DNA from: Bacillus_BU sp051233475
GTDB taxonomy: Bacteria > Bacillota > Bacilli > Bacillales > Cytobacillaceae
DNA length: 64,000 nucleotides
Assembly (NCBI RefSeq): GCF_051233475.1
Contig: NZ_JBKFGH010000011.1
Location: forward strand, 1-64,000
Direction of reading: 5' to 3'
Below the pieces are notes generated by a model, which made no database searches, had not been told where the DNA came from, and saw nothing but the letters and a program-made list of their open reading frames with translations. Positions 7,851-16,472 of the stretch are shown here, in pieces. Both the position numbers and the translations under genes were made by a program. The stretch's first letter is position 1. Each line of letters begins with the position of its first letter.

Positions 7851-8636
7851 ATGGAAGATGGAACGATTTTGACTAAATGGAACTTTCCCTCACCAAATCC
7901 AGCCATTCGCTTATCGATCGTTTCTTATATTTCACAAGGATTAATCGTAAAAGGCTTATTAGCTGAGCCTAAAGGCAACGAGGTAAAGGATGGATTTCTA
8001 TATTTGCGGGGCGGGATAAAAAATGTTGGGAAAGTAAGGCCTGCAAGAGTCACGCAGTTTGCTGCTGAAGGATTTATTGTGTTTGCTCCGTTTTACCGTG
8101 GAAATCAGGGCGGGGAAGGCAATGAGGACTTTTGCGGTGAAGATCGCAACGATGCCTTTGCGGCATATCAACTTTTAAAGGCCCATCAGAGAGTAAAAAA
8201 TATACATATTTTTGGCTTTTCCCGTGGTGGAGTAATGGCACTGCAGACTGCTATCCAATTCGCTGAAGCTACTTCAGTTGTTACTTGGGGAGGAGTCAGT
8301 GATATGGAGCTAACGTACACGGAAAGGGAGGATCTTCGTAAAATGATGAAACGTGTCATTGGCGGGACTCCAAATAAATATCCAGACAGATATCGGGAAA
8401 GAACTCCATTATATAATTTAGAAAGGCTAGAAGCCCCTGTTTTGATTATTCATGGTTGGAATGATACCAATGTTTCGGTCGAACACGCTTTGCGATTAGA
8501 GCAAGCTCTGAATCAATTACATAAACCGGTCACCACATGGTATTTTCGTGAATTCACTCACTACTTTCCTCCGGAGGTCAACCGAGAAGTTGTGAAAGAT
8601 CTTACAATTTGGATGAAAATGCAGGCTCAGAAATGA
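7851..8636 (+). CDS. ytmA: Alpha/beta hydrolase, prolyl-oligopeptidase-like YtmA
   Basis: Soluble serine hydrolase of the S9/dienelactone-like fold. The nucleophile elbow GFSRGG, a likely acid in HGWNDTNV and the catalytic His in EFTHYFPPEV can be seen in order. The ATG at 7851 follows AAGGAG by 8-9 bases; the frame opens earlier at 7830 without a ribosome binding site. 261 residues. Substrate unknown. Located next to ytmB as in B. subtilis. Confidence 0.85.
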   Translation: MEDGTILTKWNFPSPNPAIRLSIVSYISQGLIVKGLLAEPKGNEVKDGFLYLRGGIKNVGKVRPARVTQFAAEGFIVFAPFYRGNQGGEGNEDFCGEDRNDAFAAYQLLKAHQRVKNIHIFGFSRGGVMALQTAIQFAEATSVVTWGGVSDMELTYTEREDLRKMMKRVIGGTPNKYPDRYRERTPLYNLERLEAPVLIIHGWNDTNVSVEHALRLEQALNQLHKPVTTWYFREFTHYFPPEVNREVVKDLTIWMKMQAQK

Positions 8637-8672
8637 TAAAATAACGAAAAGGACTTTGAAGGAGAGATCATG

Positions 8673-8915
8673 ATGGGAATGCCGCTCGAATTAAATACAC
8701 TGATCGTCACTAAAGGTAGAGAAAAACGGCTGGATGAAAATAATTTTTCATTAACAAAAGAAGGCTATCGACTTTATCCAATAGAAATCCCATTAGAAGT
8801 AAGAAAAACATTAGACAGTGAAGTAAGTGGTACAGCATTGATTAAAAAAGTAGAATGGGAAAATAAGAATACAACGATTACTTACCAACTAATTTCCTTG
8901 CACACTACCAATTAA
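8673..8915 (+). CDS. ytmB: DUF2584 family protein YtmB
   Basis: About 80 residues, soluble, beta-rich, with the family-like stretch MGMPLELNTLIVTKGREKR at its N terminus. AAGGAGAG precedes two tandem ATG codons (8670 and 8673); I prefer the second. It follows ytmA by about 35 bp on the same strand, probably as one operon, and is closed by a strong terminator. In B. subtilis ytmB lies between ytmA and pckA. No function is known to me. Confidence 0.85.
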   Translation: MGMPLELNTLIVTKGREKRLDENNFSLTKEGYRLYPIEIPLEVRKTLDSEVSGTALIKKVEWENKNTTITYQLISLHTTN

Positions 8916-8921
8916 AAAAAT

Positions 8922-8964
8922 AAACAGGCTGTTGTGGATTTCTTCCACTACAGCCTGTTTTTAT
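8922..8964. terminator. Terminator between ytmB and pckA
   Basis: AAACAGGCTGT and ACAGCCTGTTT, plus inner GTGG/CCAC pairing, form a long stem followed by T residues. A-rich sequence on the other side allows bidirectional use for the convergent pckA. Confidence 0.85.
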
Positions 8965-9042
8965 TCTTAACCCCATTTTTTCCGTGCAAATTATCTTAAT
9001 GCAATACATCCCCCAGAAATATTGCCATTATATACACTTCAA

Positions 9043-10632
9043 TTACCGTGCGATTGGTGCACCTTTAACGCTGATTTCTTGTGGTACATTAGCAAATTTG
9101 TTGAAATTCTCATGGAATTTACGAGCTAATTCAGTTGCTTTTGCAGCATATGCAGCTTTGTCAGCCCAAGTTTTGCTTGGTTGTAGCACTTCATCAGGAA
9201 CACCAGGAACGTGTAACGGCACTTCTAATCCAAAAATTTCATCTTTATCCGTCTCGATATGATTTAATTCTCCGTTAAGAGCAGCTTGAACCATTGAACG
9301 AGTATAAGAAAGCTTCATTCTTGAACCAACTCCATACTCTCCACCAGTCCATCCAGTATTCACTAGGAATACATTTGCATGATGCTCATCAATTTTTTCT
9401 CCAAGCATTTCTGCATAGCGTGTTGCAGGAAGTGGAAGGAACGGAGAACCAAAGCAAGTTGAGAATGTTGCTTCAGGTGAAGTAACTCCACGTTCTGTAC
9501 CAGCAAGTTTTGAAGTATAACCACTTAGGAAGTGGTACATCGCTTGTTCTTTTGTAAGCTTAGAGATTGGAGGTAATACCCCAAATGCATCAGCCGTTAA
9601 GAAAATAATCGTGTTTGGATGACCAGCAACGCTTGGATCTACGATGTTGCTAATCGCTTGTAAAGGATACGCAGCACGAGTATTTTCAGTTAAAGATGTA
9701 TCACAGTAATCCGCAATACGGCTTTCTTCGTCAAGGATGACATTTTCAAGCACCGCACCGAAACGAATGGCATCGAAGATTTGCGGTTCTTTTTCACGCG
9801 TTAAATCAGCGCATTTAGCATAGCAGCCGCCCTCGATATTAAAGACACCGTTTGCAGACCAGCCATGTTCATCATCACCGATCAGCTTGCGATTAGGATC
9901 TGCTGATAAAGTTGTTTTACCTGTTCCGGAAAGACCGAAGAATAAAGCGACATCGCCTTCAGCACCAACATTTGATGAACAGTGCATTGGCATAATACCG
10001 TTTTCCGGTAGCAGATAATTCATAACAGAGAAAATTGATTTCTTAATTTCTCCAGCATATTCCGTACCGCCGATTAAAACCGTTCTCCGTTCAAAAGAAA
10101 TAATGATAAACGTTTCAGATGCCGTTCCATCAACAGCTGGATCTGCTTTAAAGTTTGGAGCACAAATTACAGAAAATGGCTCATCGTGGTTTGTTAATTC
10201 GCCCTCGTTTGGACGAATGAAGAGTTGATGGGCGAAAAGGTTATGCCAAGCATACTCATTGATGACTTGGATTGGTAATCTGAATTTTTTATCCGCCCCA
10301 GCAAAACCGCGAAATACATATACTTCTTCTTGTTCTTGCAAATACGTAATTACCTTATTGTAAAGGTTTGAAAATGCTTCTTCCGAAATGGGTTGGTTAA
10401 CAGAACCCCATTCAATTTTGTCCTTAGATCCTGCTTCTTCTACAATATACTTGTCTTTAGGTGAACGACCAGTATATTTTCCAGTTGTCGCCCGAACCGC
10501 ACCAGTAGAGGAAAGGATACCTTCTTTACGTTCTAGTACCTTTTCAACTAATTGCGGAACAGAGAGTTGATTGCGAATATTGCTCCCTTTTAACAATTCA
10601 TTCAGTTCATTGGAAATACTTACAGAATTCAT
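9043..10632 (-). CDS. pckA: Phosphoenolpyruvate carboxykinase (ATP)
   Basis: Gluconeogenic enzyme converting oxaloacetate and ATP to phosphoenolpyruvate, CO2 and ADP. The kinase P-loop GLSGTGKTTLSADP, the metal site DDEHGWSANGVFNIEGGC and the arginine region TGRSPKDKYIV identify the ATP-dependent family. The ATG at 10632 has AAGGATGG upstream and gives 529 residues, matching B. subtilis (527). The frame extends upstream to 10689 but that part overlaps the promoter. A CcpN-type operator overlaps the probable -10 region. Confidence 0.96.
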   Translation of the reverse strand: MNSVSISNELNELLKGSNIRNQLSVPQLVEKVLERKEGILSSTGAVRATTGKYTGRSPKDKYIVEEAGSKDKIEWGSVNQPISEEAFSNLYNKVITYLQEQEEVYVFRGFAGADKKFRLPIQVINEYAWHNLFAHQLFIRPNEGELTNHDEPFSVICAPNFKADPAVDGTASETFIIISFERRTVLIGGTEYAGEIKKSIFSVMNYLLPENGIMPMHCSSNVGAEGDVALFFGLSGTGKTTLSADPNRKLIGDDEHGWSANGVFNIEGGCYAKCADLTREKEPQIFDAIRFGAVLENVILDEESRIADYCDTSLTENTRAAYPLQAISNIVDPSVAGHPNTIIFLTADAFGVLPPISKLTKEQAMYHFLSGYTSKLAGTERGVTSPEATFSTCFGSPFLPLPATRYAEMLGEKIDEHHANVFLVNTGWTGGEYGVGSRMKLSYTRSMVQAALNGELNHIETDKDEIFGLEVPLHVPGVPDEVLQPSKTWADKAAYAAKATELARKFHENFNKFANVPQEISVKGAPIAR

Positions 10633-10677
10633 CTGATAAATACCATCCTTTATCAAATATTTTTGAGTGTTGTGAAT

Positions 10678-10688
10678 AGTATAACACA
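10678..10688 (-). promoter_or_regulatory. Candidate CcpN operator overlapping the pckA promoter
   Basis: On the minus strand TGTGTTATACT matches every position of the published CcpN box TRTGHYATAYW. It contains TATACT, a plausible -10 element for pckA. In B. subtilis CcpN represses pckA and gapB during glycolytic growth. Only one clear box is visible here; a weaker second one may exist upstream. Confidence 0.6.
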
Positions 10689-10895
10689 TTAGGATAAATA
10701 ATCTATACTAATATGCATTTTTTTCTAAAATAAAATAAATTAACATAGTTTTCTCCTTATATAAGGTTGTTATTTAATTAAATGTGTTAATTAAGATATT
10801 CTAATTCGGTCGGATAAGTACCAATAATGAGTAATAATAGGTGCAGCGAGCGCGGATTTATTCTTTACTAATTGGTGAACAATTCTAAAAAACAA

Positions 10896-10925
10896 TTGAC
10901 ATCATTAAAACCTATAAGGTATGAT
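10896..10925 (+). promoter_or_regulatory. Sigma-A promoter of metK
   Basis: TTGACA (10896-10901), an 18-bp spacer, then TATGAT (10920-10925) lie 19 bp before the SAM riboswitch stem. Near-consensus hexamers. Confidence 0.75.
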
Positions 10926-10944
10926 TCTACCTTGAACGGATACT

Positions 10945-11090
10945 CTCTTATCCTGAGCTGGTGGAGGGACAGGCCCTATGAAACCCAGCAACCTGCTAAA
11001 TAAGAAAATCTACTGAGGTAAACCCTTGGGATTTCTTTTAAGCAAAGGTGCTAACCTGACGCAAGGTATATAAACCTTGAACGATAAGAG
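10945..11090 (+). ncRNA. SAM-I (S-box) riboswitch
   Basis: The P1 stem is CTCTTATC (10945-10952) paired with GATAAGAG (11083-11090). Conserved S-box core elements are visible in order: GAGCTGGTGGAGGGACAGG, CCTATGAAACCCAGCAACC and AAAGGTGCTAA. It senses S-adenosylmethionine and shuts off metK transcription when SAM is plentiful. The intrinsic terminator follows at 11113-11147. Confidence 0.96.
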
Positions 11091-11112
11091 TGAAAGGCGC
11101 AAATTGTTGCTC

Positions 11113-11147
11113 AAAACCTTTCCTCATTAATAGGGAAGGTTTTTTAT
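11113..11147 (+). terminator. S-box expression-platform terminator
   Basis: AAAACCTTTCC and GGGAAGGTTTT form a stem followed by a T run, about 22 bases after the riboswitch P1 helix. SAM binding is expected to favour it. Confidence 0.85.
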
Positions 11148-11174
11148 TTTGCACCTAAGAAAAAATGTGTTAGC

Positions 11175-11311
11175 TTTTATCCCCCAATCATCATGAATCC
11201 ATTACATAACTGGGATAAAAACTCTATGTTTATTTCATACTACTTAGGGAATGAGTACCGTATCAACATGAGGTTAACAAAAGGGACGAATAAATTTCCG
11301 CGGCTAACCTC
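11175..11311 (+). other. Structured metK leader beyond the riboswitch terminator
   Basis: The roughly 190-base stretch between the S-box terminator and metK has no gene. It holds two further inverted repeats: TTTTATCCC (11175-11183) with GGGATAAAA (11212-11220), and GAGGTTA (11270-11276) with TAACCTC (11305-11311). Neither has a T run, so neither looks like a terminator. Role unknown. Confidence 0.5.
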
Positions 11312-11342
11312 GCTTTATTTCTATATATAAGGAGGAACTAAG

Positions 11343-12539
11343 ATGTCAAAACGTCGTTTGTTTACTTCTGAATCGGTAACAGAAGGTCATCCCGATAAAA
11401 TTTGTGACCAAATCTCTGATGCGATTTTAGATGCTATTTTAGCAAAAGATGCTAATGCTCGCGTGGCTGCGGAAACTTCAGTAACAACTGGTTTAGTTCT
11501 TGTAGCAGGTGAAATCACTACTTCTACTTATGTGGATATCCCAAAGCTTGTCCGAGAAACGATTAAAAATATCGGCTATACTCGGGCTAAATACGGTTTT
11601 GATTTTGAAACATGTGCCGTGTTAACTTCAATTGACGAACAGTCACCTGATATTGCGATGGGTGTTGATAAGGCGTTAGAAGCTAGAGAAGGTCTTATGT
11701 CTGATGAGGAAATCGAAGCAATTGGTGCTGGTGACCAAGGTTTAATGTTTGGGTTTGCTTGTAATGAAACAAAGGAGCTTATGCCTCTTCCTATTTCATT
11801 AGCCCATAAGCTATCACGCCGTCTTACAAAAGTTCGCAAAGATGAAATTCTTCCTTACCTTCGTCCAGATGGAAAAACTCAAGTTACCGTTGAATACGAT
11901 GAGAATGATAAGCCGGTACGTATTGATACGATTGTTATTTCAACGCAGCATCATCCTGAAATTTCTTTAGAGCAAATTCAAAGAAATATTAAGGAACATG
12001 TGATTAATCCGGTTGTTCCACAGGAACTAATCGATGAAAATACGAAATATTTTATTAACCCAACAGGCCGTTTTGTTATTGGCGGACCGCAAGGGGATGC
12101 TGGTTTAACTGGCCGGAAAATTATAGTTGATACTTATGGTGGATACGCTCGTCACGGTGGCGGCGCGTTCTCCGGTAAGGATCCAACTAAAGTAGACCGC
12201 TCAGCAGCTTATGCTGCTCGTTATGTTGCAAAAAACATTGTTGCTGCGGGTCTGGCTGAAAAAGTGGAAGTTCAGCTTGCCTATGCAATTGGAGTGGCAC
12301 AGCCTGTATCGATCGCAGTTGAAACGTTTGGAACAGGAAAGGTTAGCGAAGACGTTTTAGTTGATCTTGTTCGCAAAAACTTCGACCTTCGCCCGGCTGG
12401 AATTATTAAGATGCTGGATCTGCGTCGCCCAATTTACAAGCAAACGGCTGCTTACGGTCATTTTGGCCGTACGGATGTTGATCTTCCTTGGGAACGTACG
12501 GACAAAGCCGACAGCTTAAAAGAACAAGCCAATCAATAA
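11343..12539 (+). CDS. metK: S-adenosylmethionine synthetase
   Basis: Makes SAM from methionine and ATP as a cytoplasmic tetramer. Visible signatures are TEGHPDKICDQISDAILD at the N terminus, GAGDQGLMFG in the middle and GGYARHGGGAFSGKD with DPTKVDRSAAY toward the C terminus. Length is 398 residues, close to B. subtilis MetK (400). AAGGAGG precedes the ATG. Transcription is controlled by the upstream SAM riboswitch. LuxS in the same window recycles the by-product of SAM-dependent methylation. Confidence 0.97.
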   Translation: MSKRRLFTSESVTEGHPDKICDQISDAILDAILAKDANARVAAETSVTTGLVLVAGEITTSTYVDIPKLVRETIKNIGYTRAKYGFDFETCAVLTSIDEQSPDIAMGVDKALEAREGLMSDEEIEAIGAGDQGLMFGFACNETKELMPLPISLAHKLSRRLTKVRKDEILPYLRPDGKTQVTVEYDENDKPVRIDTIVISTQHHPEISLEQIQRNIKEHVINPVVPQELIDENTKYFINPTGRFVIGGPQGDAGLTGRKIIVDTYGGYARHGGGAFSGKDPTKVDRSAAYAARYVAKNIVAAGLAEKVEVQLAYAIGVAQPVSIAVETFGTGKVSEDVLVDLVRKNFDLRPAGIIKMLDLRRPIYKQTAAYGHFGRTDVDLPWERTDKADSLKEQANQ

Positions 12540-12550
12540 AATAATAAGCT

Positions 12551-12581
12551 AGAGGGTGTCCCTTAGGGGCGCCCTCTTTTT
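12551..12581 (+). terminator. Terminator after metK
   Basis: AGAGGGTGTCCC, loop TTA, then GGGGCGCCCTCT with T residues. Confidence 0.85.
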
Positions 12582-12602
12582 GGCTATCCGTTTTTAACTA
12601 GT

Positions 12603-12737
12603 CTGTTGATTTCCGTTCCAGGCGCTTCGCTTTCCGCGGGGCGGGCGGTAAGCCTCCTCGTCGCTATCGCTCCTGCGGGGTCTCACCTGTCCCGCTGCTC
12701 CCGCAAGAGTCTTCGCGCCTTCCACTCCAATCAACAG
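12603..12737. repeat. MITE-like palindromic repeat, family A, copy 2
   Basis: A 135-bp element with 9-bp terminal inverted repeats CTGTTGATT and AATCAACAG. The core contains TTTCCGCGGGG, GCCTCCTCG, CTGCGGGGTCTCACCTG and CTCCCGCAAGAGTCTTCGCG. Same family as copies at 36737 and 45849, but more diverged. Confidence 0.85.
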
Positions 12738-12755
12738 GCCCATTTGCATGGAAAA

Positions 12756-12807
12756 GTCGATGTGTTCTAGTTGTGTCTGGTCTACCCGGGCGCTTGCGAT
12801 TTTGTTC
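12756..12807 (+). repeat. Partial copy of repeat family B
   Basis: GTCGATGTG, then CTACCCGGGCGCTTGCG and TTTTGTTC, match the right-hand end of the element at 55157-55298. The left part is absent. It lies in the asnB upstream region, just before a TATAAT at 12821-12826. Confidence 0.65.
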
Positions 12808-12909
12808 TTATATGTTAGTATATAATGTATGAATTCTGTAAGATTCATATTAAAAAATGAGAGTTCCTTTTTAGGGATGCTAATAGAACGGAGTAGGTGA
12901 ACGTACATA

Positions 12910-14802
12910 ATGTGTGGTTTTATTGGTTGTGTACATGAAAAAACACAAGATTTTCGGGATGAGCAAAAACAGCAATTTCAAAATATGAACAATATCATCA
13001 CTCATCGTGGACCTGATGATGATGGATATTATTATGATGAACATATCCAATTTGGATTTCGCCGCTTAAGTATTATTGATATTGAATGTGGTCATCAGCC
13101 GTTAACCTATGAAAATGAAAGATACTGGATTATTTTTAATGGTGAAGTATATAACTATGTTGAGCTTCGGGAAGAGCTTTTGAAGGAAGGGCTCACCTTT
13201 GCAACACACTCTGATACAGAGGTTATCATTGCCCTTTACAGCCATTTAAAAGAAAAGGCTGTTGAACGCCTACGCGGGATGTTTGCGTTTGTCATTTGGG
13301 ACAAGGTAGAGCAAACTCTTTATGGTGCAAGAGATCCGTTTGGGATTAAACCGTTCTTTTATCATGAAAATGAACAACGGACATATTTTGCGTCAGAAAA
13401 GAAAAGTATTTTACTGGCCCTTGAAAAAAATGAATTAAATTATGATGCGATACAACAGTACTTAACGTATCAGTTTGTTCCAGAACCGGACACGATGACG
13501 GAGGGAATCTTTAAGCTTGAGCCAGGGCATTATTTTACGAAAAAAATTGGCGAACCAATGAAGATTTCTCGCTATTGGAAGGCTGCTTTCCATCCTGTGA
13601 ACAAGTCAGAGGATGCGTTTATTAAAGAAATTAGAGATGTCATGTTTGATTCCGTTAAAATTCATATGCGAAGTGATGTTCCGGTAGGCTCTTTCTTATC
13701 CGGAGGGATTGATTCTTCGATTATTGCTTCGATTGCCAAGGAGTTCCATCCAGCAATCAAAACGTTTTCGGTTGGGTTTGACCATAATGGCTTTAGTGAG
13801 ATTGATGTAGCGAAAGAAACAGCTGAAAAACTTGGAGTTGAAAATATCAGCTATATCATTTCCCCTGAAGAATATATGAATGAGCTTCCGAAAATCATGT
13901 GGCATACGGATGACCCATTAGCCGATCCAGCCTGTGTTCCACTTTATTTCGTGGCCCGGGAAGCTCGTAAACATGTTACGGTTGTGTTATCAGGAGAGGG
14001 TGCCGATGAGTTATTCGGTGGGTATAATATTTACCGTGAACCACAGTCCCTTGAGGTATTTAATAAAATTCCGGCGATAGGTAAAACGCTGTTAAAAGGA
14101 ATTGCGAATATCATGCCAGAGGGGATGAAAGGGAAAAGCTTTATTGAGCGTGGTGTCACCCCAATGGAGGAACGTTATATAGGGAATGCAAAGATGTTTA
14201 CGGAGGAAGAAAAGCGTAACTTACTTCATGTTTATAATGAACAAATAAAATATACCGATGTGACGAAACCGCTTTATGAACAAAGCAAGGGATACGATCC
14301 AGTCGATCGGATGCAATTTATTGATATTCATACATGGATGCGCGGCGATATTTTATTAAAGGCTGATAAAATGACGATGGCTCATTCACTAGAGCTACGC
14401 GTACCGTTTCTAGATAAAGCGGTTTTCGAGGTGGCATCAAAAATTCCTACCAGTCTTAAAACAGCTAATGGTACAACGAAGTATATTTTACGGAAGGCAG
14501 TCGAGGGTGTCGTACCTGATCACGTTTTAAATCGGAAAAAGCTCGGATTTCCGGTACCAATTCGCCATTGGTTAAAAAATGAAATGAACGAATGGGCAAA
14601 ACGGATTATTCACGAGAGCAACACAGATCATTTGATAAATAAGGCCTACCTATTAAAATTGCTAGATGATCACTGCTTAGATAAGGCAGATAATAGCAGG
14701 AAAATATGGACTGTTTTAATGTTCATGGTCTGGCATGATGTGTATGTTGAAAAAAAGTATTCCTTTGAGCAGGAATATTTGAAAAAAAAGGTCATGCAAT
14801 AA
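12910..14802 (+). CDS. asnB: Asparagine synthetase (glutamine-hydrolysing)
   Basis: Transfers ammonia from glutamine to aspartate using ATP. The N-terminal Ntn amidotransferase domain begins MCGFIGC with catalytic Cys2, and ITHRGPDDDG follows near residue 32. The synthetase domain carries the pyrophosphate loop LSGGIDSS near residue 260 and LSGEGADELFGGY later. Length is 630 residues, as in B. subtilis AsnB (632), which is also next to metK. AGGTGA lies about 9 bases before the ATG. A strong hairpin follows. Confidence 0.96.
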   Translation: MCGFIGCVHEKTQDFRDEQKQQFQNMNNIITHRGPDDDGYYYDEHIQFGFRRLSIIDIECGHQPLTYENERYWIIFNGEVYNYVELREELLKEGLTFATHSDTEVIIALYSHLKEKAVERLRGMFAFVIWDKVEQTLYGARDPFGIKPFFYHENEQRTYFASEKKSILLALEKNELNYDAIQQYLTYQFVPEPDTMTEGIFKLEPGHYFTKKIGEPMKISRYWKAAFHPVNKSEDAFIKEIRDVMFDSVKIHMRSDVPVGSFLSGGIDSSIIASIAKEFHPAIKTFSVGFDHNGFSEIDVAKETAEKLGVENISYIISPEEYMNELPKIMWHTDDPLADPACVPLYFVAREARKHVTVVLSGEGADELFGGYNIYREPQSLEVFNKIPAIGKTLLKGIANIMPEGMKGKSFIERGVTPMEERYIGNAKMFTEEEKRNLLHVYNEQIKYTDVTKPLYEQSKGYDPVDRMQFIDIHTWMRGDILLKADKMTMAHSLELRVPFLDKAVFEVASKIPTSLKTANGTTKYILRKAVEGVVPDHVLNRKKLGFPVPIRHWLKNEMNEWAKRIIHESNTDHLINKAYLLKLLDDHCLDKADNSRKIWTVLMFMVWHDVYVEKKYSFEQEYLKKKVMQ

Positions 14803-14812
14803 ATATGCTATG

Positions 14813-14850
14813 AAAAAACCGTTACGGAATAAACTCCGAAACGGTTTTTT
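14813..14850. terminator. Terminator after asnB
   Basis: AAAAAACCGTTACGGA and TCCGAAACGGTTTTTT form a long stem with A and T tracts on both sides, so it may also serve the convergent ytoA. Confidence 0.88.
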
Positions 14851-14947
14851 CAATTGGCACGATCTTACAACAAACGCTATAATAATAAGAACCATTGCGA
14901 TAGTTTATTTTCTTGTGTTTTGGGGAAACTATCCGAGTTAATAGAGC

Positions 14948-15475
14948 TTATTTTTCTTGTTTTTCAGCTTGGATTGATTTATAGAATTGGCCTTTTTCAA
15001 CGTATTCGCGAGAGATTCTTTCCATGTCAGCAATATCTTCTGCAGTTAATTCTCGTACTACTTTGGCCGGTCTACCAAAAGCAAGCGTATTTGGTGGTAT
15101 TTTTTTTCCTTGAGGGACAAGGCTGCCAGCACCAATAAAGGCACCTTCACCAATTTCAGCATTATCAAGAACGATTGAGCCCATCCCGATTAATGCCTTT
15201 TTTCTGATGATACAGCTATGAAGGATCACTTGATGGCCAACCGTTACTTCATCCTCAATGATGAGCGGATTATTAGGGCTTTGGTGAAGAATGGAGTTAT
15301 CTTGGATATTAACTTTTTTGCCAATAATGGTAGGGGCTACATCCCCACGGATAACAGAATTATACCAAACACTTGATTCATCGCCGATTTCGACATCTCC
15401 TGTAACGGTTACATAATCTGCGATAAAAGCTGAATCAGATATTTTGGGGAATTTCCCTTTATAAGGATAAATCAT
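14948..15475 (-). CDS. ytoA: Gamma-carbonic anhydrase family protein YtoA
   Basis: Left-handed beta-helix protein made of hexapeptide repeats (for example VTVTGDVEIGDESSVW, NIQDNSILHQS, VTVGHQVILHSC). Histidines in HQS and VGHQVILHSC match the zinc ligand positions of gamma-class carbonic anhydrases. Enzymatic activity is not proven for most bacilli. 175 residues, close to B. subtilis YtoA. AAGGAGAG precedes the ATG. It is divergent from ytpA. Confidence 0.88.
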   Translation of the reverse strand: MIYPYKGKFPKISDSAFIADYVTVTGDVEIGDESSVWYNSVIRGDVAPTIIGKKVNIQDNSILHQSPNNPLIIEDEVTVGHQVILHSCIIRKKALIGMGSIVLDNAEIGEGAFIGAGSLVPQGKKIPPNTLAFGRPAKVVRELTAEDIADMERISREYVEKGQFYKSIQAEKQEK

Positions 15476-15622
15476 TTATTTCTCTCCTTTTAACTATACT
15501 AGTTAAAATTTAGCCAAAAATATCCTTGGTTTGTCAAAGGATTTAACTTGAAAATTCAAAATATTGTTGGAGAATGATGTAATAGTCTAATCTTTGTAGT
15601 TAATGACGGAGGAATCTGGAGT

Positions 15623-16426
15623 ATGTGGAAATGGGAAGCTGAAGGAGAAGCAAAGGCTGTAATAGTAATGATTCATGGAGCGATGGAGCACCATCGCCGC
15701 TACGGTTGGCTGATTCAAATGTGGCGTTCTTCGGGATTTCACGTGATTATGGGGGATTTACCGGGACAAGGAATGACAACCCGGTCAAGAAGAGGACATA
15801 TTAATTCCTTTGATGATTATATTATAGAAGTAAAGGACTGGATTCAGGCAGCCTATTCGTTTGAGTTACCAGTATTTTTACTCGGCCATAGCATGGGTGG
15901 TTTGATCGCAATTCGTATGTTGCAGGAGGAAAAAGTCAATATTGCAGGGGTCATTTTGTCTTCCCCGTGCCTTGGGCTTGTAAATTCTCCATCAAAAATA
16001 CTAAATGCCTTATCGATAGGATTAAATATCATATTCCCGGAATTAAGGATGAATTCTGGAATTACCGTTGAAATGGCAACAAGAAATCAAGATGTCCGGG
16101 ATGCTGATTTAAATGACACCTTGTATGTAACAAAAGTATCTGTGAGATGGTATCGTGAACTGATTCAAGGTATTAAGCTTGGTTTCGAGAATATTGATAA
16201 ATTACCTGATATTCCAATGTTGGTTATGCAGGGCGGGGATGACAAAATCGTCAATAAACAAGGTGTTAGGGACTGGTTTAATCAGGTGCCTCTTTCAGAA
16301 AAAAGGTTTAAAGAATGGAACAAATGCTATCATGAAATTTTTAACGAACCAGAACGGGAAGATGTTTTTGAATATGCAAAGGATTTCGTAAACAGTCAAC
16401 TAAAAGTGATTGGTTATTTGGTTTAA
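15623..16426 (+). CDS. ytpA: Phospholipase-like alpha/beta hydrolase YtpA
   Basis: Monoglyceride lipase/lysophospholipase-type serine hydrolase. Oxyanion region VIVMIHGAMEHHRRYGWL, nucleophile GHSMGGLIAI, acid in MQGGDDKIV and His in CYHEIFNEPE are all present. In B. subtilis YtpA is linked to production of the lysophospholipid antibiotic bacilysocin. 267 residues. It precedes ytpB by about 46 bp on the same strand. Confidence 0.87.
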   Translation: MWKWEAEGEAKAVIVMIHGAMEHHRRYGWLIQMWRSSGFHVIMGDLPGQGMTTRSRRGHINSFDDYIIEVKDWIQAAYSFELPVFLLGHSMGGLIAIRMLQEEKVNIAGVILSSPCLGLVNSPSKILNALSIGLNIIFPELRMNSGITVEMATRNQDVRDADLNDTLYVTKVSVRWYRELIQGIKLGFENIDKLPDIPMLVMQGGDDKIVNKQGVRDWFNQVPLSEKRFKEWNKCYHEIFNEPEREDVFEYAKDFVNSQLKVIGYLV

Positions 16427-16472
16427 GGAACATCTCCATGAAAGGAGATGTTGCGTTCAAAGGGGTGTTAAC

